Part shown: positions 16,664-27,459 of the stretch, one piece after another
Numbering within the stretch: position 1 is the stretch's first letter
Layout of the letters: each line of letters begins with the position of its first letter
Notes under the pieces: model-generated
Told to the model about the DNA's origin: nothing
Databases searched by the model: none
What the model saw: only the letters and a program-made list of their open reading frames with translations
Assembly: GCF_006175945.1 (NCBI RefSeq)
Contig: NZ_VAJL01000001.1
Location: forward strand, 2,542,001 to 2,606,000
Source: Chryseobacterium mulctrae
Lineage (GTDB): Bacteria > Bacteroidota > Bacteroidia > Flavobacteriales > Weeksellaceae
Direction of reading: 5' to 3'
Length of the DNA stretch: 64,000 nucleotides
Translations under genes and position numbers: made by a program

Positions 16664-17479
16664 ATGTCTGTTCATTCCGAAATTAAAAGAGTTACTACAG
16701 AAACCTTGCGAAAAATGAAATTCGACAAGGAGAAAATAACAATGCTTACCGCTTACGATTTTACAACGGCAAAAATGGTTGACGTCGGTGGTGTTGATAC
16801 CATTCTTATCGGAGATTCTGCGGCGAATGTAATGGCGGGTTTTGAAACAACACTTCCTATTACATTAGATCAGATGATTTATCACACTCAAAGTGTGGTG
16901 AGAGGGGTAGAAAGAGCATTGGTAATTGCAGATCTTCCTTTCGGAACTTACCAAAGTAATCCTGATATCGCACTTGAATCTGCAGTTAGAATGATGAAAG
17001 AAGGGGGTGCTCATGCGATTAAAATTGAGGGTGGAAAAGAAATTTCAAAATCAATTAAAAAGATCATCAATGCCGGAATTCCTATTATGGGACATTTGGG
17101 ATTAACACCACAGTCTATTTATCAGTTTGGAACCTATAAAGTGAGGGCTAAAGAAGAAGCTGAAGCTGAAAAATTAATCAACGATGCAAAATTGCTTGAA
17201 GAATTAGGATGTTTTGGGGTTGTTCTTGAAAAAATTCCTGCAGATTTGGCTAAAAGAGTGACGGAAAGTATTTCGATTCCAACAATCGGAATTGGAGCCG
17301 GGCCTCATTGTGACGGACAGGTTTTGGTATATCATGATATGGTGGGAATGAACAAAGGTTTCTCTCCAAAATTTTTAAGAAGATACCTAGATTTATATAC
17401 AGAAATTACGGGAGCAGTTTCTCAATACGTGAAAGACGTGAAAAGTGCTGATTTCCCTAACCAAAATGAAAGCTATTAA
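16664..17479 (+). CDS. panB: 3-methyl-2-oxobutanoate hydroxymethyltransferase
   Basis: 271 residues. PanB transfers a hydroxymethyl group from methylene-tetrahydrofolate to 2-oxoisovalerate to make ketopantoate, the first committed step to pantothenate and CoA. The TIM-barrel family is recognised from TAYDFTTAKMVD near the N-terminus, the metal-binding IGDSAANVMAG, EGG(K), GHLGLTPQS and PTIGIGAGPHCDGQVLVYHD. Length is normal. It overlaps the next gene by one base (TAATG), so both are likely co-transcribed. No panC or panD lies nearby. Confidence 0.96.
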   Translation: MSVHSEIKRVTTETLRKMKFDKEKITMLTAYDFTTAKMVDVGGVDTILIGDSAANVMAGFETTLPITLDQMIYHTQSVVRGVERALVIADLPFGTYQSNPDIALESAVRMMKEGGAHAIKIEGGKEISKSIKKIINAGIPIMGHLGLTPQSIYQFGTYKVRAKEEAEAEKLINDAKLLEELGCFGVVLEKIPADLAKRVTESISIPTIGIGAGPHCDGQVLVYHDMVGMNKGFSPKFLRRYLDLYTEITGAVSQYVKDVKSADFPNQNESY

Positions 17480-17802
17480 TGAAAAGTAATTTACAGGCAA
17501 CACAGGGGATTTTATCAATTTTAGCAATCATTTGTTTAGCTGCAGGTTGGTTTAGAATTTTCCCGGATAATATTAATTATCTTCTTTCAGCAAGATTATT
17601 TTATATTTTAATTGGAATCAGTTTTATCGTTCAGGGAAGAATGTTGATGCATACTAAGTTTATGTACCCAATGTACGCTGCGGCAGGTTTGTGTATCATC
17701 GGAGCATTTTTACCAATGGATTCAAGTCTTAACGTTATAAAAACGATTGGTCTTTTAGGTGGAGTGGTTATTTCTTTTGTGAGCAGATCACAGAATCGTT
17801 AA
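17479..17802 (+). CDS. Small integral membrane protein, unknown function
   Basis: 107 residues, almost entirely four hydrophobic helices (about 10-25, 35-52, 60-77, 84-102) with short loops and a basic C-terminus (SRSQNR). No catalytic motif or family signature is recognised. The start overlaps the panB stop by one base and the next gene begins 6 bases after its stop, so it is the middle gene of a panB-orf-rluA-like operon. Context gives no function. Confidence 0.75.
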   Translation: MKSNLQATQGILSILAIICLAAGWFRIFPDNINYLLSARLFYILIGISFIVQGRMLMHTKFMYPMYAAAGLCIIGAFLPMDSSLNVIKTIGLLGGVVISFVSRSQNR

Positions 17803-17808
17803 GGTAGT

Positions 17809-18486
17809 ATGGAAGAACAGATCGTTTTTGAGGATAATCACCTTTTAGTTATCAATAAAAAAGTAGGGCAACTCGTTCAGGGCGATAAAACCGGTGACGA
17901 ACCTTTACTCGATTCCATTAAAGATTTCATCAAAAAAAGAGATAATAAACCCGGAAATGTTTTTTTGGGTTTGGTACATCGTATCGATCGGCCAACTTCT
18001 GGTTTGGTTATTTATGCTAAAACCTCAAAAGCGCTTTCAAGATTGACTCAAATGGTTAAAAACCGAGAAATTAAGAAAACGTATTGGGCGGTTGTAGCTA
18101 AAGAAATGATTCCGCAAAGCCAAAGATTGGTTCATTATCTTCAGAAAAACGAAAAAAATAATAAAGCGATCGTTTTTACGAAAGTTACCGAAGGGGCAAA
18201 AGAAGCAATTCTTACCTACAATATTATTAAAACTCTGGATAATTATCTTCTTTTGGAAATTGATCTGGAAACCGGAAGACATCATCAAATCAGAGCACAG
18301 TTATCAAAAACCGGAGTTCCGATTAAAGGTGATTTAAAATATGGTGCGCCTCGTTCAAATCCGGATGGAGGAATTAATCTTCACGCCAGAAAACTTCAGT
18401 TTATACATCCTGTTACAAAAGAGGAGGTAACAATCGTTGCCCCTGTTCCGCAGAATGACGCGATTTGGAGAGCTTGCGAAGAATAA
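17809..18486 (+). CDS. RluA-family RNA pseudouridine synthase
   Basis: 225 residues, a compact RluA-type enzyme without an S4 domain. The catalytic motif is in LVHRIDRPTSGLVIYAKT (about 47-64), where HRIDRPTSG matches the HRLDxxTSG pattern and its Asp is the nucleophile. Later ETGRHHQIRAQLS and GDLKYGA are the standard RluA signatures. It converts specific uridines to pseudouridine in rRNA or tRNA; which position cannot be told from sequence. It is last in the panB operon and is followed by a terminator at 18511-18541. Confidence 0.92.
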   Translation: MEEQIVFEDNHLLVINKKVGQLVQGDKTGDEPLLDSIKDFIKKRDNKPGNVFLGLVHRIDRPTSGLVIYAKTSKALSRLTQMVKNREIKKTYWAVVAKEMIPQSQRLVHYLQKNEKNNKAIVFTKVTEGAKEAILTYNIIKTLDNYLLLEIDLETGRHHQIRAQLSKTGVPIKGDLKYGAPRSNPDGGINLHARKLQFIHPVTKEEVTIVAPVPQNDAIWRACEE

Positions 18487-18510
18487 TATTAATTTAGAAA
18501 TAAGTTATAA

Positions 18511-18541
18511 AATGGAAATTAGAGATAATCTGGTTTCCATT
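18511..18541 (+). terminator. Terminator after the RluA-like gene
   Basis: AATGGAAA / TTTCCATT eight-base stem followed by a T-rich run. Confidence 0.7.
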
Positions 18542-18590
18542 TTTATTTTCTTCAAATCTAGAATTCAGATTTACTTTTCTACTTTTTAGG

Positions 18591-18690
18591 AGCTTTTTCC
18601 CGCTTTCCACTATATCTTTTGGGTTACGGCTCCGCTTCGCTCCCCCGCAACCCAAAAGGATGCCGTTGCGATCGGGGCTAGATGGGAAGT
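18591..18690. repeat. GC-rich nested palindromic intergenic element
   Basis: Inner arms CTTTTGGGTT (18616-18625) and AACCCAAAAG (18649-18658), with CGG/CCG continuing the stem; outer arms TTCCC (18597-18601) and GGGAA (18684-18688). It is far more GC-rich than its surroundings. I recall closely similar sequences as multi-copy intergenic elements in Chryseobacterium genomes, but only one copy lies in this window. Confidence 0.7.
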
Positions 18691-18772
18691 CATTTATTTA
18701 AATATTTGAAAACCAAATATAAAGATTGTCATCTTATAAGAATTTCAACTCGAATCTTTCCAGTATAAAATA

Positions 18773-18812
18773 AAAAGACATCTGCGTGATCTCCAAGATC
18801 AGCGAGATAAAA
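18773..18812. repeat. Short intergenic repeat with GATC arms
   Basis: Contains CTGCGTGATCTCCAAGATC followed by AGCGAGA. The phrase resembles a short dispersed repeat seen in flavobacterial intergenic DNA (from memory, unverified). Single copy here. Confidence 0.4.
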
Positions 18813-18913
18813 AAAACAATATTTTCAAACATTTAAAACTTCCATCTTCCCTCCCCCAACTTCCCTCTCCTTCAAAAAATTTTGCCCATTTTAAAAAAAT
18901 GTCTAACTTCGCT

Positions 18914-19005
18914 CCCAACTTTAGGGGTGTCTGTTGACAAAACAGGCTGAGACTTTACCCTTTGAACCTGATTTCTAGATCATACTAGCGTAGGAAAAAG
19001 TGAGA
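18914..19005 (+). ncRNA. TPP riboswitch (THI element) upstream of thiS
   Basis: Conserved TPP aptamer blocks occur in order: AGGGGTG (18923-18929), CTGAGA (18947-18952), ACCCTTTGAACCTGAT (about 18957-18972), and CATACTAGCGTAGGAAAA at the 3' side. ACTTT (18918-18922) can pair with AAAGT (18997-19001) as P1. It senses thiamine pyrophosphate and should lower expression of the following thi operon. No clear terminator follows; instead a hairpin holds the thiS start codon, suggesting control of translation. Confidence 0.93.
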
Positions 19006-19040
19006 TGACTTTGCTGTACATTCTATTGTACAATGATGGG

Positions 19041-19070
19041 CATTCCTAAAGTGTATTTAAAAATTTAGGA

Positions 19071-19073
<3 letters not shown>
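19041..19073 (+). promoter_or_regulatory. Hairpin containing the thiS start codon
   Basis: CATTCCTAAA (19041-19050) is perfectly complementary to TTTAGGAATG (19064-19073), leaving a 13-base loop. The last three bases of the 3' arm are the ATG of thiS (19071-19073). The stem would hide the initiation region and is a candidate expression platform for the upstream TPP aptamer. Confidence 0.65.
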
Positions 19074-21683
<2,610 letters not shown>

Positions 21684-21684
21684 G

Positions 21685-22317
21685 ATGTATTCAAATTTAA
21701 AAATGGAAAAACTACAATATATTTCTCAAGGTTTTACAAAATCCGAACAGGAACTAAATATAAAAAAGGCCTTAGACAACGGCATAAAATGGATTCAGAT
21801 TCGTTGGAAAAATGCTCCCGAAAATGAGTTTATTAAGCTTTGTGAAAATTCAAAACTGCTGTGTTCAGAATACCAATCAGTTTGTATCATTAATGACCAT
21901 GTTCAGATTGCAAAAGATATCGATGCAGACGGTGTTCATTTAGGTTTAAAAGATACTTCGATTGATATTGCAAGACAGATTTTAGGAGAAAATAAAATTA
22001 TCGGTGGAACGGCAAATTCCATTTCTGATGTTTTGCAAAGAATGAATGAATCATGCGATTACATCGGTTTGGGACCACTTCGATTTACTTCAACTAAAGA
22101 ACAACTAAGTCCTATTCTTGGTTTTGAAGGTTATGAGAAGATTATTGAAGAATTAAAGTCAAAATCATTAGAAATACCAAAAATATTCGCCATTGGTGGA
22201 GTGGTTTTGAAAGACATCGACCTCTTACAACAAATAGGAATTTATGGAGTCGCCGTTTCTGGGCAAATCACCAATCAACCATCTATTATCAACGAATTTA
22301 AAATAGCAATGCAATGA
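21685..22317 (+). CDS. thiE: Thiamine phosphate synthase ThiE
   Basis: 210 residues. ThiE joins HMP pyrophosphate and thiazole phosphate to give thiamine phosphate. Family motifs seen: IQIRWKN near residue 37 (QxR/K substrate site), [23 protein letters not shown], then [27 protein letters not shown] and [11 protein letters not shown] second ATG at 21703 is a possible alternative start that would remove six residues. The stop overlaps the thiG start by 4 bases. Confidence 0.92.
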   Translation: MYSNLKMEKLQYISQGFTKSEQELNIKKALDNGIKWIQIRWKNAPENEFIKLCENSKLLCSEYQSVCIINDHVQIAKDIDADGVHLGLKDTSIDIARQILGENKIIGGTANSISDVLQRMNESCDYIGLGPLRFTSTKEQLSPILGFEGYEKIIEELKSKSLEIPKIFAIGGVVLKDIDLLQQIGIYGVAVSGQITNQPSIINEFKIAMQ

Positions 22318-23090
22318 ACAATCAACCATTAATTATAGCAGACAGAACTTTTAAATCGAGATTATTTTTAGGAACCGGAAAATTTGGAGATCTTTCAGAA
22401 ATGACGGATTCCATCATCGCTTCCGGAAGTGAATTGGTGACAATGGCATTAAAAAGAATCGATTCGCAATCTTCAGAAGATGACTTGTTGAATGCTTTAA
22501 AACCTACAAGATCTCATCTTTTACCGAATACTTCAGGAGCAAGAACAGCGAAAGAAGCGGTTTTGGCAGCGCAATTGGCAAGAGAAGCTTTGGAAACCAA
22601 TTGGGTGAAATTAGAAATTCATCCGGATCCAAAATATTTGTTACCCGATCCGATTGAAACGTTGTATGCAACAGAAGAATTGGCAAAATTAGGATTTGTT
22701 GTGATGCCTTATATTCATGCCGATCCGGTTTTGTGCAAACGTCTGGAAGATGTAGGAACAGCCGTTGTAATGCCTTTGGGAGCACCGATTGGAACGAATA
22801 AAGGTTTAAGAACTTTAGATTTTTTAGAAATTATTATCGCCCAAAGCAATGTTCCTGTTGTTGTTGATGCCGGAATTGGAGCACCGTCTGATGCGGCAAA
22901 AGCAATGGAAATGGGAGCTGATGCGGTTTTGGTAAATACAGCAATTGCTGTTGCAAGAAATCCTGTAAATATGGCATTGGCTTTTAAAGAAGGCGTAATT
23001 GCGGGAAGAAGAGCTTTTGAATCTGGTTTAGGAGCTATCGGGAACCATGCGGAAGCATCAAGCCCACTGACTTCTTTTTTGTTTGATTAA
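22314..23090 (+). CDS. thiG: Thiazole synthase ThiG
   Basis: 258 residues, complete. ThiG builds thiazole phosphate from deoxyxylulose phosphate, dehydroglycine and ThiS thiocarboxylate. The Schiff-base lysine lies in [11 protein letters not shown] (about 40-50); other signatures are [74 protein letters not shown] (Gly-rich phosphate site). It works as a complex with ThiH. A short gap with two small hairpins separates it from thiH. Confidence 0.97.
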   Translation: MNNQPLIIADRTFKSRLFLGTGKFGDLSEMTDSIIASGSELVTMALKRIDSQSSEDDLLNALKPTRSHLLPNTSGARTAKEAVLAAQLAREALETNWVKLEIHPDPKYLLPDPIETLYATEELAKLGFVVMPYIHADPVLCKRLEDVGTAVVMPLGAPIGTNKGLRTLDFLEIIIAQSNVPVVVDAGIGAPSDAAKAMEMGADAVLVNTAIAVARNPVNMALAFKEGVIAGRRAFESGLGAIGNHAEASSPLTSFLFD

Positions 23091-23100
23091 AACAATGAAT

Positions 23101-23150
23101 AAAAGAGTCCTGAAGGGACGATTTAATAAAGGATAGGATGAAATCCTATT
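23101..23150. repeat. Twin-hairpin REP-like element between thiG and thiH
   Basis: GTCC-TGAAG-GGAC hairpin (23107-23119) followed after 13 bases by ATAGGAT-GAA-ATCCTAT (23133-23149). A related arrangement occurs at 60096-60138. It could be a dispersed repeat, an RNA stabiliser or a partial terminator inside the operon. Confidence 0.55.
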
Positions 23151-23194
23151 TAAAAATATTATTGAATGCATCATTTTGATTAATACAAATATGT

Positions 23195-24313
23195 ATGAAA
23201 AGTTTTAAAGATCTTTTTGAAAAATACCAATGGGATGAGGTAAAAGCAAAGCTTGAAAAAGTGACGTTATCTGATGTGGAAAATAGTCTTCAGAAAAAGA
23301 ATAAAACGATAGAAGATTTCCTCAACTTTCTTTCTCCTGTTGCTGCTCAAAAGTTAGAATTAATGGCGAAAATGACGCAGCAAATTACTCAGAAACGGTT
23401 CGGGAAAACCATTCAGTTGTATGCGCCGTTGTACCTGAGTAATGAATGTCAGAACATTTGTACGTATTGCGGTTTCAGTTTAGATAATTCGATCAAAAGG
23501 AAAACACTTTCTGATACAGAATTGTTGGTCGAAGCTACGGTTTTAAGATCAATGGGAATGAATCATGTTTTGCTGGTAAGTGGAGAAGCAAATAAAACAG
23601 TTGGAATTGATTATTTTTTGAATGCTGTTCGTCTGTTGAAGCCGCATTTTGCGAATATTTCGATTGAAGTTCAGCCTTTGTCGGAAGAAGAATATCGGCA
23701 GCTTCATGATGCAGGTGTGAATGCTGTTTTGGTTTATCAGGAAACTTATCATCAGGAAGTTTATAAAGAATATCATCCAAAAGGGAAAAAATCAAATTTC
23801 AGTTTTCGTCTGGAAACGCCCGACAGAATTGGCAAAGCCGGAATTCATAAAATGGGATTGGGTGTTTTGCTTGGTTTGGAAGATTGGCGGGTTGACAGTT
23901 TTTTCAACGCACTTCATATTGATTATCTTCAAAAACAATATTGGAAAAGTAGATATTCAGTTTCATTTCCAAGACTTCGACCAGCGGAAGGAATTATTGA
24001 ACCCAATTTTATTATGTCTGATAAAGATCTACTCCAATTGATCTGTGCTTACCGAATCTGGAATGAAGATTTGGAAATCTCTATTTCAACAAGAGAGAGC
24101 GAAAAATTTAGAAATAATATCATTTCTTTAGGCGCAACAGCAATGAGTGCAGCTTCGAAAACCAATCCGGGAGGTTATGCGGTGGATAAAGAGTCGTTGG
24201 AACAATTTGAAACCAGCGATGAAAGAAGTATGGGGGAAATTAAAAATATTATTAAAAATGCAGGCTATGACCCAATAATGAAAGATTGGGATGCTGTTTA
24301 CAGTGGAATTTAA
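23195..24313 (+). CDS. thiH: 2-iminoacetate synthase ThiH
   Basis: 372 residues. ThiH is a radical-SAM tyrosine lyase that makes dehydroglycine for ThiG; its presence instead of thiO indicates the anaerobic/facultative type of thiazole synthesis. The radical-SAM cluster motif is CQNICTYCGF (about 85-94), CxxxCxxC. The rest matches the family: LLVSGEANKTVG, IEVQPLSEEEY, YQETYHQEVY, KSRYSVSFPRLRPAEG and STRESEKFRNN. It is 14 bases before thiF. Confidence 0.96.
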   Translation: MKSFKDLFEKYQWDEVKAKLEKVTLSDVENSLQKKNKTIEDFLNFLSPVAAQKLELMAKMTQQITQKRFGKTIQLYAPLYLSNECQNICTYCGFSLDNSIKRKTLSDTELLVEATVLRSMGMNHVLLVSGEANKTVGIDYFLNAVRLLKPHFANISIEVQPLSEEEYRQLHDAGVNAVLVYQETYHQEVYKEYHPKGKKSNFSFRLETPDRIGKAGIHKMGLGVLLGLEDWRVDSFFNALHIDYLQKQYWKSRYSVSFPRLRPAEGIIEPNFIMSDKDLLQLICAYRIWNEDLEISISTRESEKFRNNIISLGATAMSAASKTNPGGYAVDKESLEQFETSDERSMGEIKNIIKNAGYDPIMKDWDAVYSGI

Positions 24314-24327
24314 TTATAAAATGATTC

Positions 24328-25038
24328 ATGAAAAACGAAGATATTTTCTCAAGATACAGCCGACAGATCTTTATTGAAGAAATCGGTTTGGAAGGTCAGC
24401 GAAAAATAATGAACGCTAAAGTTTTGGTGATTGGGGCAGGAGGTTTGGGAAGTCCTGTCATTCAATATTTGGCTGCGGCCGGAATTGGAACTTTGGGCGT
24501 TGCAGATTTTGATGAGGTTGAATTGCACAATTTAAACCGACAAATCATTCATAATGAAAATTCTGTAGGGAGATCAAAAGTGAAAAGTGCAGAAGACTTT
24601 GTGAAAAACCTTAATCGTCAAGTCAATTTTATCGGAATTGAAAATAAGATTGATGATTCTAATGCTGAAGAAATTTTTTCTCAGTTTGATATGATTATTG
24701 ACGGTTCCGATAATTTTAAAACGAGGTATTTAGTTAATGATACTTGTGTAAAGCTTAAAAAGCCTTTAGTTTACGGAAGCATTCTCGGTTTTTCCGGACA
24801 AGTTGCTATCTTCAATTATAATGGAAGCAAAAATTTAAGAGATATTTTCCCGGAACCTCCTTTTAATGAAGATCTTCCGGATTGTGACAGTCTCGGAGTT
24901 TTAGGTGCTTTGCCAGGAATTGTAGGAAGCATGATGGCAAACCAAGTGTTGAAGATAATAACTGACCTGCCATTAAATTTAAATCAAATCACATTAATTG
25001 ATACTTTAAACTGGAGATTCCAAACAATTGATTTCTAA
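24328..25038 (+). CDS. thiF: ThiF/MoeB/HesA-family adenylyltransferase
   Basis: 236 residues, the short ThiF type without the rhodanese domain found in some MoeB proteins. It starts with FSRYSRQIFIEEIGLEGQ, then the nucleotide-binding GAGGLGSPVIQYLAAAGIG (about 32-50), DFDEVELHNLNRQIIH, and a C-terminal DCDSLGVLGALPGIVGSMMA with the conserved cysteine. It should adenylate the C-terminus of ThiS. MoeB (acting on MoaD) is the alternative from sequence alone, but position at the end of a thi operon makes ThiF most likely. Confidence 0.9.
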   Translation: MKNEDIFSRYSRQIFIEEIGLEGQRKIMNAKVLVIGAGGLGSPVIQYLAAAGIGTLGVADFDEVELHNLNRQIIHNENSVGRSKVKSAEDFVKNLNRQVNFIGIENKIDDSNAEEIFSQFDMIIDGSDNFKTRYLVNDTCVKLKKPLVYGSILGFSGQVAIFNYNGSKNLRDIFPEPPFNEDLPDCDSLGVLGALPGIVGSMMANQVLKIITDLPLNLNQITLIDTLNWRFQTIDF

Positions 25039-25060
25039 ACCTAGAGTGCACAAGCTAAAA

Positions 25061-25116
25061 TTCCCCTCCTTTGGAGGGTGGCGAAAATTCTTTAAATTTT
25101 TGGCGGGGTGGTTTTA
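25061..25116. repeat. Intergenic palindromic element (CCCCTCCTTTGGAGGG type)
   Basis: CCCTCC-TTT-GGAGGG hairpin followed by AAAATT-CTTT-AAATTTT and a GGCGGGGTGG tail. This layout recalls a common intergenic repeat of flavobacteria (from memory). Only one copy is in the window. Confidence 0.55.
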
Positions 25117-25176
25117 CTACTGTCAATTTTAAAAGTAAATAGTTAATTTTTTCACATTTAATAAATTTTGGTTAAA

Positions 25177-25221
25177 GCCTGTAGAAAAAAACAGGCATAA
25201 AAAAACGGGCAAAAAGCCCGT
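25177..25221. terminator. Two tandem hairpins, bidirectional terminator between thiF and the beta-barrel gene
   Basis: GCCTGT/ACAGGC (25177-25196) is followed by ACGGGC-AAAAA-GCCCGT (25205-25221), with A-rich sequence on the left and T on the right. The two convergent genes end on either side. Confidence 0.8.
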
Positions 25222-25273
25222 TTCTATTGAAATATATAATGGTTGAGATTTTGGATAAATTTTATTTTATAAA

Positions 25274-27403
25274 TTATTGTCCTTGTTGCAAAATTCCACC
25301 ATTGCTGTCGCTTTGATTGGTTGATTTAATCATGTTCGGATCTTCTTTTGCCAACTTATTTTTGGTTGGAATTTTATAATTTACGGTGATTCCGAAACTT
25401 CTGCTGTCGTATTTATTAGATGTAAATACATTTCTTTCCGGAGAAACGGCAACAATTACACTCTTGTTTTGATTAAATACATCTCTTGCATACAATGAAA
25501 GATTTAGACGATCATTCATAAATTTTCTTGATATTGTAAGATCAAACGCATTATTTAAAGGTTTGTCAATTTGGAAATAATAGAAATTTCCTCCTTTTGG
25601 TATTACGTTATAATTTGCCTGAAATCTGATGTCTTTTGGTAGAATAAATTGTCCCATTACGCTGAAAATCCAGAAACCTTTTGTTTTTACATCGGGCATT
25701 TCCTGAAACTGATAACCAGTATAAACGTATAATAAATTCATTTTATCAGGATTCACATTGAATTTCATCAGTTCGCTAAAAGGAGTTGTAAATAACATAA
25801 ACGGAATAGGCATTCCAAAATTAAAGTTATGCGTTCTGATGCTGTTTACTTGTACCTGTTCGTTTTTAATAAAATTACCTTCTCTCGAAACTCTCTGTAC
25901 GATCTGATTTTTCACCCAACTGGTGTTGTAGCCAATGTAAGCATAATCAAATGCGCTGATTTTGATTTCAGCATTATCATAAATCGTTGGCTGTAAATTT
26001 GGGTTCCCGTTTGATGTAACAGTTTCCGTTGTAAGTGTATTGTTATTCGGGTTTAGTAGAGAAACACTCGGCAAACTTATTTTTTTGTTGTAGTTAACAT
26101 TAACGAAAAGCTGTTTCATTAAATTGTACTGAACACTGGCATTTGGAAAGACCTTAAACTTTTTGAACGGATTTAAATTGCTTTCCTTTAAATTATTGTT
26201 ATCATCATAGAATCGTGTAATTCCTGTAATATCATAATTTTCAGCTCTCGCTCCGGCGATGAAATCAAACTTTTTCAGAGTTGCCTGAAATTCTAAATAG
26301 GCAGAGGTAGTTTGTCTTGTATAATCAAGATTAATGAGATTTCCGTTTTTCGTTTCAAAATTTTGTTGATCATACAATCCACCAAAACTTACCTTTCCTT
26401 CATCTAAAATTTTCAGAGGCTGAGAATAATCTACTCTGAAATTATATAGATTAAATAAAGAAGAGTTATTTAATGATTGATTTCCAAATTGATTAAATTC
26501 TGAATCGCTATTGGTGTAAACTGCTTTAAAATCAAGTTTTTTATTTTTATCCTCAAATTTTTTCTGATAGGTTGCAGCAACTTCCTGTCTTAATCCTTTT
26601 GTATCACTGGAATAATTGGATGTGGTAACTCCACCTATAAATTGGTCAGCAACAACATCTGCACCTCCATTATTGTGATTGATGTCGTAGTTCAACAATA
26701 ATCTGTCTTTTCCAAGCTCGAAAGTGAAAGCAGAATTCATATAATAGGTTCTTCCCATAGAATTAGAGTGGTTTCTAGTAAGCCCATCGAATTCAGAAAG
26801 CGATAAGCTTTCACGGTAGTATTGACCTAAATTGACCTGCCATCCAAACCATTTGTTTCTTGAGTTTAAGGCGATTGAATTATTAAATCTGCTTCTGTAT
26901 TTATCATAGCTTGAAAAACGGTAACCTCCATTGTACACCGCGGTAAGATAATTTTTTGCTGATTTGCTTGTAATAATATTTAATATTGCTCCTCCCGATG
27001 TTGCAGGAAATTCTGCACCGGGCTGTGTAATTATTTCGATCCTTTCAACAGAATTTGCAGGCATTCCTTCCAGAAAAGCGTTCAGCTCGTTGCTTGAAAT
27101 GTTCAGCGGTCTTCCGTCCATATAAACATCCAAAGGTTTTCCCTGATACATCATTCCCACCATATCAGAAACAACTAAACCTGGAAGTTTTTTTACCCCT
27201 TCCATCAAAGAGCCTGAATTTAAGCTTGGTTGCTCAGAAAAATCAAAAATCGTACGGTCGGCTTTCTGCTCAACGGCTTTTTTAGTTTTGGTAATAATAA
27301 CACCTTCAATTTCTTTTTCTTTGGTTTCTTTATTGTCTTTAGTTTCCTGGGAAAAACCTAAAGTTGAAGCTAAAATTGAGAGAGTAAGTAGTATTTTCTT
27401 CAT
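25274..27403 (-). CDS. TonB-dependent-receptor-like outer membrane beta-barrel protein (first of two)
   Basis: 709 residues. Signal peptide MKKILLTLSILASTLGFSQ, then a plug-like domain with MEGVKKLPGLVVSD, PLDVYMDGRPLNIS and VERIEIITQPGAEFPATSGGAILNIIT (the typical plug ending), followed by a long C-terminal beta-barrel with alternating aromatic residues. It matches the Bacteroidota OMP_b-brl_3 type, which resembles TonB-dependent receptors and lacks a carboxypeptidase-like N-terminal repeat. The substrate is unknown. It lies 56 bases downstream of a related gene, suggesting duplication of an outer-membrane transporter. Confidence 0.85.
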   Translation of the reverse strand: MKKILLTLSILASTLGFSQETKDNKETKEKEIEGVIITKTKKAVEQKADRTIFDFSEQPSLNSGSLMEGVKKLPGLVVSDMVGMMYQGKPLDVYMDGRPLNISSNELNAFLEGMPANSVERIEIITQPGAEFPATSGGAILNIITSKSAKNYLTAVYNGGYRFSSYDKYRSRFNNSIALNSRNKWFGWQVNLGQYYRESLSLSEFDGLTRNHSNSMGRTYYMNSAFTFELGKDRLLLNYDINHNNGGADVVADQFIGGVTTSNYSSDTKGLRQEVAATYQKKFEDKNKKLDFKAVYTNSDSEFNQFGNQSLNNSSLFNLYNFRVDYSQPLKILDEGKVSFGGLYDQQNFETKNGNLINLDYTRQTTSAYLEFQATLKKFDFIAGARAENYDITGITRFYDDNNNLKESNLNPFKKFKVFPNASVQYNLMKQLFVNVNYNKKISLPSVSLLNPNNNTLTTETVTSNGNPNLQPTIYDNAEIKISAFDYAYIGYNTSWVKNQIVQRVSREGNFIKNEQVQVNSIRTHNFNFGMPIPFMLFTTPFSELMKFNVNPDKMNLLYVYTGYQFQEMPDVKTKGFWIFSVMGQFILPKDIRFQANYNVIPKGGNFYYFQIDKPLNNAFDLTISRKFMNDRLNLSLYARDVFNQNKSVIVAVSPERNVFTSNKYDSRSFGITVNYKIPTKNKLAKEDPNMIKSTNQSDSNGGILQQGQ

Positions 27404-27459
27404 AATGTGAGTTAAATCTACTCAGTTAGACGACAAAAAAATAAATTTGTTACAAAATT

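Larger units (their letters stand above)
18487..19070. other. 584-base repeat-rich gap ending in a thiamine leader
   Basis: No protein gene. In order it holds the terminator of the RluA-like gene (18511-18541), a GC-rich nested palindrome (18591-18690), a short repeat with GATC arms (18773-18812), a polypyrimidine stretch (18838-18875), a TPP riboswitch (about 18914-19005), a small TGTACA hairpin (19015-19032) and the thiS start-codon hairpin (19041-19073). Confidence 0.75.

Noticed and set aside
24328..25038. thiF as moeB
   Set aside because: No molybdopterin genes are near, and it is the last gene of a thi operon with thiS; ThiF is more likely, though sequence alone does not exclude MoeB.
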